A DNA stretch of 16,520 nucleotides from DATIJJ01 sp035478255. Lineage in GTDB: Bacteria > Pseudomonadota > Gammaproteobacteria > DSM-16500. A program made the position numbers and the translations under genes. Below, one piece after another: positions 1 to 9,800 of the stretch (the first letter of the stretch is position 1; each line of letters begins with the position of its first letter). The notes beneath the pieces were generated by a model. It did no database searches, had not been told where the DNA came from, and saw only the letters and a program-made list of their open reading frames with translations. The stretch lies in contig DATIJV010000093.1 in assembly GCA_035478255.1 (NCBI GenBank), positions 1 to 16,520 on the forward strand. The letters run 5' to 3'.

Positions 1-282
1 CCTCTAAGCGTGCTTTTCGCTTGGAGGAAGGGGATAGGGGAAGGAGGTCAAAATAAAGAACAGTGTGACTGTCACCGAATACTGACCGAAAATCCGCGCA
101 ACTTATTGATTAATAAAGGAAATCCAGAAAAATTTGCGTAAAAATCCGATTTTCCCGGTTTTTTAGAAAAAAATATGTTATTAATCATCAAGTTAAGTGC
201 AAATTCTCAGAAAAAAAGCCATAAAACAAATAATTGATGAAAGGTTGCTCTAAATGACTTAAAATTTCAACCTTTTTACAAA
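1..282. other. Non-coding leader region upstream of the large operon
   Basis: No coding frame of note is visible. At the very edge there is a short hairpin: CCTCTAAGCG (1-10) pairs with CGCTTGGAGG (18-27) with one wobble. Next comes a G-rich purine patch (22-47) ending in AAGGAGGT (41-48). That patch is a near-perfect Shine-Dalgarno sequence, but no normal start codon lies at the right distance. A small palindrome GTGAC-T-GTCAC sits at 65-75. The rest is AT-rich and I see no convincing -35/-10 pair. The hairpin and orphan ribosome-binding site may be remnants of, or belong to, whatever lies upstream of the window. Confidence 0.5.
240..275 (+). promoter_or_regulatory. Possible leader stem-loop just before the 1178-aa gene
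   Basis: AAAGGTTG (240-247) is perfectly complementary to CAACCTTT (268-275), with a 20-nt loop, and the right arm runs on into more T residues. It ends 7 bases before the ATG at 283, where no Shine-Dalgarno sequence is visible. It could be a weak terminator/attenuator or a structure that controls translation start. An 8-bp AT-containing stem could also be chance. Confidence 0.25.
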
Positions 283-3200
283 ATGGGGTTGAAAGTGAGA
301 ACGCATTCACAAAAAGAAAATCAAAAGAAAAAAGGACCTCCTGTCCCGCCGCCACCGCCGCCGCCTCGAGGCTCTTCGCGATTTGATCTACCTGAAGTTA
401 AAACATCACCGCTTCACAATGCAATAAACCAGTTAGACCTCCAACTGATTCACATTCATTCACATTATCTTTTCAATTATCTCAAAGACTGTTATTTACA
501 ATCCGATTACCTCACAAGAGAAACAAAATACAATACCAAAAATCCATGCGCGCAGTTGATCCAATTGCTAGAAACCTATAACAGTTATTTTTCAGCAGAT
601 AATCATATAACCAGTCATTCGATTTCTCTCGCGAATATCACATTAGACACGTTAAAAACCAGATTGCCAAACTATTTTACCTATTCTCCTTTAATACAAT
701 TGTTTCATGAAATATGTCTCATTCAAACTGGCTGCAAACAGGATCAATCCATTCTTGTTCTGGATGAAGTATTTCTCAAAACTACTCGAGAAACTCTCCA
801 AAAACTCACGGCAGATATGCGCGAATATTTTAGCGAAACGCCTCTCACCTTATCCATATTAAAAAATTTTCTTGCTGCACTCGATATTTTAAACCTCTGG
901 CAAGAACCCAAAGCTGTTCATATGCATCAATATGGATCCACGAGTCTGAAAATAGCTAATCACTGTTGGAAGTTTATTTTAAGCGAAATTGATTCATTTT
1001 TTTGTAGCCGAAAACTCGAAGATTTACTGACAATGAAATATCTCACCTCCCGCTTCATTCGGCCATTAATGAACTTGCATCATGATCAAATGCAAAAGCG
1101 GTTAAAAAAAATTCGCTCTGAAGCCCGCGTATTACAAGGTGAAGAAACCATATTATATGAAAAAGCAAATCGTCTAGAAGAAACAATAGAACAACAAGAT
1201 CATCTCAAACAAGAGAATGATCTATTTTTATCAACCCATATTGAGCAAGAATTAAAAAATGAAAAAAATTACAAAGAGGCACTCACTCGCGTTGCAGTTT
1301 CTGTCTCTCCTTATGGAAAATTTTTCAAAGGAATAAACCCCAAAACATTGCCTTCCGCCATTATTCAAATTGTTCAATTAAGCAATACGAAATCCACTGC
1401 ACAAGCTGTTTCTGAGAAAATGGCTAATCCTGAATGGCAGGAAGAAAAAAAAGAACAGCCTAAAAATGAATTATATATTCCAGTTGTTACAACCGATTTA
1501 TTCAGTTTAAAATCATTGAAAAATATTAATCAAGAAACCAGTGTCCTGCTAAAAGCACTGAAAGATATTTCTCTTTACTATCCCAGCAAGAGAAAATTTC
1601 GTACCGAGCTTGTTAATTTAATCGAAACTTTTAACGACTGCTTTGTCAAACGTCTAACCGATGAAGTGCGAATTGAAAAATCCAATATTTGTCTGCAAGA
1701 CTTAATGCTTCATATGCGGCACTCGCCCATGCTGATAGAGTTTGAAACTGAAGATAATCAGGAATTAAAAAAACACGTGAGCGATTTTTTTATTTTCTAC
1801 ACAAAAACGCTTGAAGCTGAATTCATCACGTTAAATGCCATCTTAGAAGATATTAAAAAAACTTCTTCTGATCTGAAACAAAAAATTCAAACACTCGAAA
1901 ATCAGATTGCACAGTGCAAACTGTTTAAAGACCAGTCCGAGACACTTCCAGCAAACACGCAGCAAATTCATCCCTACGAAAAAGCATTGATTAATATTAC
2001 TGCTGTCATTCTTTCTGCAACAGATATTCAAAATTATCCTCAATTCATTCCAGTATCAATCAACATCTTGCGTAACAGCTATGAGGCTTTACTTCAATTT
2101 AATCAATCCGATAAAAAAGAAGAAAACCCTTCAACGACTTTTCATTTTTCGATACCTGAAGAACAGGATTTTTTTGAAAATACAGTTGAACTGCCTCAAA
2201 ACAGCCTGCCTTGGGAATCACTTTTGTTTCTTAATGCATATAGTAAAGTTGTCCTGGATACCTACAATAATCATCGCCCTAAAAATACCGATTTCTGCAC
2301 GGAAATAAAACGACAACTTGAAAAATTTAACGGATACTTTACTCCAGAAAATCTTAAACTAGCCCCGGAAAATATCCAAGCAGAAGCGAATGCAACTTTA
2401 ACAGCATTGACAAAATATATTAGCGACGCCATTCTCACATCTACTTTCGACTCTTTAAGCTTTGAATTTTATCGAGTTTACCAGTATGAAGAAAAGCAGA
2501 TAACAGATTCCAAACCGCTCTCTCTTTTTAATTGGGAACATTTGAAACAGTTAAACAAAGCCAGTCAAACAGCTGCTCTGGAAATAAAAAAATGGGATAC
2601 GATAGAATACGGACGCTTAAACTGTGTGGCATTATTAACAGGCGCAATAAATTATTTTTCAACCCAACTGACAATCAATGCAGTTGATGAAAATAAAAAT
2701 GCATTACAGAGCGCTAATAAAGCATGGCTTTGTTTAATTTTTCTCATCAACAGAATTTGCTCCAGCATCAGTTATCTCGATATGGTTGATTACAAATTAT
2801 TTCCGTATGTTGTGCAAATGACCCGATTGACAGAAAATACAATTGAACAGTTAATCATTCAACTTCGCGAAAAAAATCGTGATCATTACGAATTGCAGAA
2901 AGCCATTAATGACTTAAAAAAAAGCACGTTACATGATAGAAAACAAAAAGCAGCTTTATCTCGTCATATAAAAACCATTGTAAGCGCTAAAATGAATCAT
3001 GAACCTGCTTCGCTTCATGCTTTAAAAAATATCATGACTGAATTATCAACTCCGAAAAATCAAATTGAAAAAAATATTTTATTATTAGCCCAATCAGGAT
3101 TTTATGATTTAACAGAAAAAACATCCTGTCAAATACAACCCGATTTAGAGGAAAAAGTTTATCTCAATCATCTCTTTCCCCCTCCTCCTGAAGAAATGAT

Positions 3201-3819
3201 GAATTCGGCATTTTTGTATCATCATTTAAATGATGCAGTTTCTTATCTTCTAAAAGATTTATATACTGTTTCTAAAAAAAATAAACCCATACAAACGCTG
3301 ATTGGATATCTTGAAATTTTTCAAAAAGATATTAGAGAAAAAAATTGTGACAAACAAATCAACGAGTATTTGCGTTTGATTGTGAGAGACATGAGCCACA
3401 TGATTGATCTTGGATCTCTTGATAAAATAATACGATGGCATTTTCAATTATTTTTAAGTGAATATGCGTATATGATCACTGAATATTTGCAGTATTTACA
3501 CCAGAAAGATCATGAGCTCACAGAAAAAATTGGTCAATTGAATACACAAATTGACAGAATGAATCAACAACAAAATTCTTATTTATTATTTTCTGATCAA
3601 AATTCTCTGATCCAGAAAGCGCTGAAAGAAGAACGTGTCCAAAGCAAACCGGCAGAAGATGCCATTAAAAAAATTGCCGCGCTAATTTTTAGCTTAAATG
3701 AAAATGAAATCAATAGTACGTTATTTTCGGTTATCGTAAAGATTTTTCAATCGATTAATCATGCACTGTATGGATCAGATTGTCTGCCGCAAGAAACTTA
3801 TACCTTTAGAATGAATTAA
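283..3819 (+). CDS. Large coiled-coil protein with proline-rich N-terminus and FPPPP motif; effector-like, function unknown
   Basis: This 1178-aa protein matches no family I recognise. Residues 1-40 are basic and then proline-rich (GPPVPPPPPPPRG, residues 18-30). The rest is predicted helical, with coiled-coil-like stretches near 266-320, 505-550, 850-895 and 1055-1100. FPPPP followed by two Glu lies at residues 965-971 and matches the core of EVH1-binding ligands such as those of ActA. By eye the body is built of degenerate repeats: short units start near 45 and 646, and longer coil-containing units near 191, 412, 752 and 978. I see no signal peptide or membrane segment. The ATG at 283 has no clear ribosome-binding site; GTG at 295, preceded by GGGG, is an alternative. 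The stop is 2 bases from the next start, so the two genes are very likely co-transcribed and translationally coupled. A host-directed secreted effector is inference; the reading frame itself is certain. Confidence 0.85.
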   Translation: MGLKVRTHSQKENQKKKGPPVPPPPPPPRGSSRFDLPEVKTSPLHNAINQLDLQLIHIHSHYLFNYLKDCYLQSDYLTRETKYNTKNPCAQLIQLLETYNSYFSADNHITSHSISLANITLDTLKTRLPNYFTYSPLIQLFHEICLIQTGCKQDQSILVLDEVFLKTTRETLQKLTADMREYFSETPLTLSILKNFLAALDILNLWQEPKAVHMHQYGSTSLKIANHCWKFILSEIDSFFCSRKLEDLLTMKYLTSRFIRPLMNLHHDQMQKRLKKIRSEARVLQGEETILYEKANRLEETIEQQDHLKQENDLFLSTHIEQELKNEKNYKEALTRVAVSVSPYGKFFKGINPKTLPSAIIQIVQLSNTKSTAQAVSEKMANPEWQEEKKEQPKNELYIPVVTTDLFSLKSLKNINQETSVLLKALKDISLYYPSKRKFRTELVNLIETFNDCFVKRLTDEVRIEKSNICLQDLMLHMRHSPMLIEFETEDNQELKKHVSDFFIFYTKTLEAEFITLNAILEDIKKTSSDLKQKIQTLENQIAQCKLFKDQSETLPANTQQIHPYEKALINITAVILSATDIQNYPQFIPVSINILRNSYEALLQFNQSDKKEENPSTTFHFSIPEEQDFFENTVELPQNSLPWESLLFLNAYSKVVLDTYNNHRPKNTDFCTEIKRQLEKFNGYFTPENLKLAPENIQAEANATLTALTKYISDAILTSTFDSLSFEFYRVYQYEEKQITDSKPLSLFNWEHLKQLNKASQTAALEIKKWDTIEYGRLNCVALLTGAINYFSTQLTINAVDENKNALQSANKAWLCLIFLINRICSSISYLDMVDYKLFPYVVQMTRLTENTIEQLIIQLREKNRDHYELQKAINDLKKSTLHDRKQKAALSRHIKTIVSAKMNHEPASLHALKNIMTELSTPKNQIEKNILLLAQSGFYDLTEKTSCQIQPDLEEKVYLNHLFPPPPEEMMNSAFLYHHLNDAVSYLLKDLYTVSKKNKPIQTLIGYLEIFQKDIREKNCDKQINEYLRLIVRDMSHMIDLGSLDKIIRWHFQLFLSEYAYMITEYLQYLHQKDHELTEKIGQLNTQIDRMNQQQNSYLLFSDQNSLIQKALKEERVQSKPAEDAIKKIAALIFSLNENEINSTLFSVIVKIFQSINHALYGSDCLPQETYTFRMN
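337..369 (+). other. Proline tract (PPVPPPPPPPR) near the N-terminus
   Basis: This GC-rich patch within AT-rich coding DNA encodes P19 P20 V21, then seven prolines and R29, flanked by a lysine-rich stretch and by GSSR. The run fits the class II SH3 ligand pattern PxxPxR and resembles the G/VPPPPP profilin-binding tracts of actin regulators. Whether it binds either partner is unknown. Confidence 0.6.
3175..3195 (+). other. FPPPP-acidic motif (EVH1-ligand-like)
   Basis: Codons 965-971 read F-P-P-P-P-E-E. The class 1 EVH1 ligand of Ena/VASP proteins is FPPPP followed by acidic residues, the form used by Listeria ActA. Here the residues before the Phe are N-H-L rather than acidic. It lies between two predicted helical repeat units, in a likely exposed linker. 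Confidence 0.5.
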
Positions 3820-3821
3820 AT

Positions 3822-6800
3822 ATGCAATCACATACTTCTATCCAATTTGGACAAGGTTACTATCAGCTTACCCATTTGGTTTCCGAAACAGGAAAACCTG
3901 TCTTGCGAGGACCTTTAACTGAAAAACGCCAGCGCGTTCTTTTAAGTAATCCCAAAGGCAGTCCAGATTATATGGCACAAGCTATTTTGCGAGACACTTC
4001 TTTTCAATTAGATGAACACTTGTTAAAACGCGAAAAAATGCTGGCAAATCAGACGATTCCAAATGAAAATTATCAGCTGATTACTTTTGAAATGTATAAC
4101 AATTCACAATATGCCGTCATTGATCTCGATGCATTCAATGTTCAAATCGCTGCGTCAAAAGAATCTCCCGAAGAATTTTTCTGGATGAATCTGGTTAATG
4201 AAAAAAATGAAACAATAGCTCAAATTCGTTTTCATAACATGCGCATGAATATTTTTTCAAACGAATCGCTCATTGTGCGAGGACAGGAAAATACTTTACA
4301 TACTCTATCAATCAGCACATTTTCGGATGTTTTAATTAATGATTTTTTAGCTGTAGAAACCGCCCTCCACGTTACTTGCCGTTCTCTGATGTTAAAAACA
4401 GGCGCGCCACTCAAGTCACAATTTATTAAAATATTATCTTTTAAACAGTGTGTGATTGCAGCCGAAACAGATATTCTGACCCAAAATTGCCAAATTCGTT
4501 CGGGAAAAATTCAGCATCACGGATATATTGAAGCAGAAAAATCTGTAAGCTTTATATCAGAAACGAGTGAAATAACTGGCAAAATGATAGCAAAGGGAAT
4601 AAACGGGATTAGCATTGTCTCATTAGGCTTACAAGCTGATAAAACCTCTCATTTACACGGCAGTATCGTGAATTTACTCGTTGGCTCTCCTGTCAAAAAA
4701 AATTCTGATATGCCTGATTTTATGGGAAAGATAAATCTTTTCGGGAAGCTTAGCACAAAAGGATTAACCATTATTACCAATGATCTGACTTTTGATCACG
4801 GTAAAACAATGGTGCAAGGCAGAATAACCCTCGCAACTATTTATAAAACAAAAATCACAAAATCAGCCGAAGTATTGTTTAATGGAAAATCGCTTTATCA
4901 ATATAGCCAATTTGCCAGCTTTATCGAGGGTACAATCACTGAATCGCCTGGCCTTGAAATTTATTCCAATATTATTATTCTCCCGGGTCTCACTTTATCC
5001 GAATATGAAAAACGCCGCAGTCATATTTCAGAACAATTAGTGCATAAAAAATCTCAAAAACCCAAAGCTCTGAGAGAGATTGAATTTTTACCTGCACTGA
5101 CAGAACAGAAAAATTATTCACATAAGCCTTACGACAAATCGAAATTTTCACAGATGGAAACAGAACTTCCCCCTGAAAATGACAAAGCTCCCAATCAGAT
5201 TATTTTTTCAGGCTTGGAATTTCTTTCGCTGAAGGCCGACATCACTGTGTCATCTCCATCAAACGTGCATCTGCAAGCCTTGTATACGCAATTTTTTGGT
5301 CATATCGAAGATACTTCTTTTTTTGAATCGATCAATGTATCTGTTCTAAGTGATGAACTGGAGGTGCGCAACGCTGTCATTCGTACAGACCAGGGGCGTG
5401 TCGCGCTAGAATCCAAAAACATACAAATTTCTGACAGCACTCTAATCGCTGGCCAAATGAATGTTCATGCTGCTGAATCATTATCTTTTCCTGCACCTTC
5501 TACACTCAGTGCCTCAGGAAAAATTCATATCGAAAGCAAAAAAAACAGCACAATTCCCAAAGGAAGCGCGCTCACACTCAAATCACCTTTACCTGTCACA
5601 TGGGAATGTGAAAATTTTTATTTACGTGGAAGACTGGAATTCCAACAGTTGTCAATTCACGCAGAAAAAACGATATTGATGATAGGAGCAGATGTTAAAG
5701 GCGATAATTTTCATGCCAATGCAAGAGATTTCATTGCGTTTTTAAGTCGTTTTACAATCAAAAAAACTTTTTCCGTACAAAGTGTTATTTCGATCACAGC
5801 TTTCTGCGTTATTTTAAGCGAGCTTTACACTAATAGCAGTATTATTAATTTATCGTCTTCCATTTATCTTCCTTCATCATTAACTTTAAGTGGAAAATCT
5901 TTATTAAGCTGTTTTTTGGCTGCGAGCAATACCCTTATCTCGATTTTGCAGCTCGTAATTCACGAGCCCACGTCTCAATTAGCCTTGGCAGCAGTGAGAC
6001 TGGGAATTAATGCAGGCCCTGCTCTATTGCAATTATACCAGTTAGTTAAAAATATTAATGAAGCAAAAAAATCTCCTCATCTTGAACGCGGAAAATTAAT
6101 TCAAATTGTCAATCAGACCAAATCACTGTGTTTGACATTAGGTTCATTAGCTTATGGTGCAGCAGGACTGGCTGATCAATTTGCTCATGCATCATTTTTT
6201 CCAGACAGTTTCTCACACTCCTGGGACAATGCATCCTCAATCATCAGCAATCTCACCAATGTAACAACTCCGCTGATGAATTTGGCATTTCCTGGCGTAC
6301 AGAAAAGTGATTTTTTTGATATGAATCTGGATCTGATATGCGGGTTTTCTGATTCAACATCAACCATTGTGAATGTAAACGGAACTCTTAATGTAACTCT
6401 TACTTCATCAACTCTTACAGTAGCGGATGGAGTTTTACCGACAGCAGTTGATGCCTCTCCTGTTTTATCAACAAAAACCAGTCTGGTTTCAGTCAGTACT
6501 GCTGCAGAATCCATCTTACCGACAATATCACATTCAGAACGCACAATGTATAAAACATTTGTCGGCACCGGCATGCCAACCATCGCAGAACAGACTTCTT
6601 TAACAGCAAATGAAATGGTTTTTATCAATCATGCTGATCGGGAATTTAGAGACAGCACGCTTCACACCAATCAATTATCTCTGTCGAAAGATTCTCATCT
6701 CTCCGTTACTAATTCTTCTTTAACGGTGACAGATCAAGTAGAAAATGAAGGATTCGTGCAATATGCAGGCGCTGCTGTACAAATCGATCATGTGCACAAT

Positions 6801-9800
6801 CACAAAGATGCTGTGACAATCGCTGTATCGTCTGATTTAAAAGAATCGCACGTACAAGATGATGCAGGTTCTGCAAAACAAATTATTGCTACAAAATATG
6901 AATCTCAAGATTTGACAGAATCCGGTTTGCTTGCAGGCGATGTATTTTCTCGCGTCAATATAGAAAAAGCTCATTTTACACAAGAATCAAAAGCAGGTTT
7001 TCGCACAACACGTGTTGATATGACTGAGTTAAAAGATGAAACAAAAGATGGTATTTATCTTGATTTTCAAGGTACACATCATGTGAAAGACAGACAGGCT
7101 CCATCACCGCTCAAACAACATACTAAAAAAAATCCTGAACACGAATCGAGTGAATTGCATTATGAAGATGACAGCCATCTCAGCGCGACATTAACACCTT
7201 TTGGCACAATTCAATATCATGCAGAAGGTTCATTTGATGTTGAAAAATCTCATCTCGTTTCTTTTGCAGGATTAGGTGTTGATGCTTCCGACACGCTTCG
7301 TGTAAATCGCTCAGTCAGCAGCACAAGTTCGCTTTTTCTGCGAGGCGATCAGGCCACTCAATTCAATCACTCGAACTTGAGTGTGAATGGTTCGCTCGAC
7401 ATTCAAGGCGGAAATGTTCTTGTCAATGGCGGTTCTATTGAATCAGGCGACGCAATAAAAATTAATGGAAAAAAAACAACGATTCAGGATAGTTCTAAAA
7501 TTCTTGCAGTGAATGATATCGAGCTCAGCAGTGATACACAATTTGTGAGCGAGGGTAAAAAAACGGTAACCACACACATTGAAAGACATAAGGAATGGCT
7601 GGGATTAGGTGAAAAAACGGAAAAAACTACGACATTCAATCTTGAAAATAATATCGTTGCTTCACGTGATGGTGAAGTCACTGTGACTTCCGGTGAAGAA
7701 ATGAAATTAAAAGGCACGACTATCCAGGCAGAATCGGATATTACTCTACAATCAGGAAAAGATATGACACTGGATCCGTTGCTAGGAACTGACTCTGTCA
7801 AAAAAGATCATACTATTCTTTTTGGGGAACATATCACCGAAAAAAAATCAGATAATGTATCGTCTTGTCAGTTAATGACTAAAAAAACGATAACGCTGTC
7901 CCCGGGCGGAAATATTTATAATTTGGGCACTGAATTCAGTGCAGAAGAAACAAAAATTGAAGTTTCTGGTCATCATAAAATTGTAAATTCCAGAGTGGTT
8001 CTGAACAGGCATTACACCGAAAAACGCGAAGGTTTATATTATGGCGGCATGTCATTTCCTTCAAGCATCGATCAATATGTTTCGAATCTTCCTCTCGTAC
8101 ACAATACTAAAAAATTCATGCGAGCAAAAAGCGCAGATGCCAGAGAATCTGCAACTGTACATTTAGCTGCAGAAACCATGAATACTGCGAATACTTTAAT
8201 GTCATCTTATCGTCATCATGGAATCGTCAGCACATTGGAAAAAACATTTTTACCTGATTTGAGTGTGACGTTTAAATTAGGCCATAGTCAATTGGATGTC
8301 GATGATTTGCGGGAAGGACCAGGCAGTATCAACACAAAACGTTTGGTGATTACTGCTGAAGAGGCAGATTTTTTAGAGAACTATGGTGTCAATGCAGAAA
8401 GTACAAAATTCAACATCGGTAAATTACAAGTCACGGGGGCAAAGCTTCATCATGATGTCAATTTTCAGGAAAATGATCTGACGTATTCGATTTCTCCGTC
8501 TACGTTGCTCCATCCTGATCTGGGTGAAATAGGTCTTGAACATCGAGATTCACACACAAACCAGACTGTCTGGGTCGGTGATGGAATGAATCTGGGTGAT
8601 TTGACATTGCGCGGACAGGAAGCCAACTTTTACGGCGCGGGAATGAAAACAAAAAGCATGCAGGGCCATGAGGATAAAATGACTTTCGATGCTGAAAAAA
8701 ATTCTTCATCGCATTCGTCACATCAAATCAGTCTGTCTTCATTTGATCATTTTTCTATAGATATTAATGAAAAATTTTCTGAGCAAGCTGCGATCACAAA
8801 TCCGTTAAAAAGTGAAGACATGGAAATGTTTTCAGTCGGCACACTTACCTCGCACGGCGCAAAACTCGATAAAGTCAAGGCAGACAATTATCAATTTTCA
8901 CCCATTGATAAAGTCAATCAAAAGGTGCATTGGGGAGTGAGCGGTTCGGTGCATGATCTTTTACCCAACCATCATTCTTCTCGAGTGTTTTCTTCGTGGG
9001 ATATTCGCTGGAAAAATACTGGATTCAGCGTGCCGGTATATCATCCGCTAGGTGGAAAAATTTTTTCAAACAACTTGTCTTTTCTCATGCGCCATGCACC
9101 GAATCCAACACCTTTTGAATCGGTCCCTGTTAAAAAAGTCGAAAGAAAAAATTCTCCCCAACCTGCAGCAACGCCTGCAAAAAAACTTTCTTCCGAAAAA
9201 CCTGATTATTTTGATGCGGCTTTATTATATCAACAATCCCAAAGTTTACAGATTGATTGGAATACAAATGAAACAAAAGTAAACTCAACTGTTCTTCAAA
9301 AAATGGAAAATATGCTCGAACAGACTGTCACACCTGCTTTGGGTGGGCAAGAAAATTATCCCGATAATTATCTGGATCCCAATATTCTCTCAAATGAAAA
9401 AAATATTGTTTTTCCACAAACTGATTTTGTAGCACTCTATAATCAATTTGAACAAATTTATCCAGAATTTTTATTTAATATTTTTTCCGGCAATAATGAT
9501 TCGGATGAAATATCCTATCATTTTTTTAATCCCTGGGATATTTTGGCGACTCCCGTCAAAGCCGGTCTTTTTGTTGAAATGGTTGAACACGACCTTTATC
9601 TGTTTAAATCCCGGAGCGAGAGTTTTCAAACACTGATAAAAACGTCAGAAGTCGAAACATATCTCTCAACTGCAGAAAAATTGATGGGAAAGAGCACTGC
9701 ATTTAGTCATTTTGTTGAAAATGTGCTGGATCCGTTTTCGATTGTGTTTGGACAGGGGAGTTATTTTCATTCATTATTTTCTTACATGGATAATACGAAA

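Noticed and set aside
6185..6628. 147-aa open frame on the minus strand within the giant gene
   Set aside because: It lies wholly inside a long, compositionally consistent plus-strand gene, has no ribosome-binding site or domain, and has the biased content expected of a shadow frame.
7484..7801. 105-aa minus-strand open frame opposite the haemagglutinin repeats
   Set aside because: It arises from the repetitive Ser/Thr/Val coding of the opposite strand; the protein is low-complexity with no start signals.
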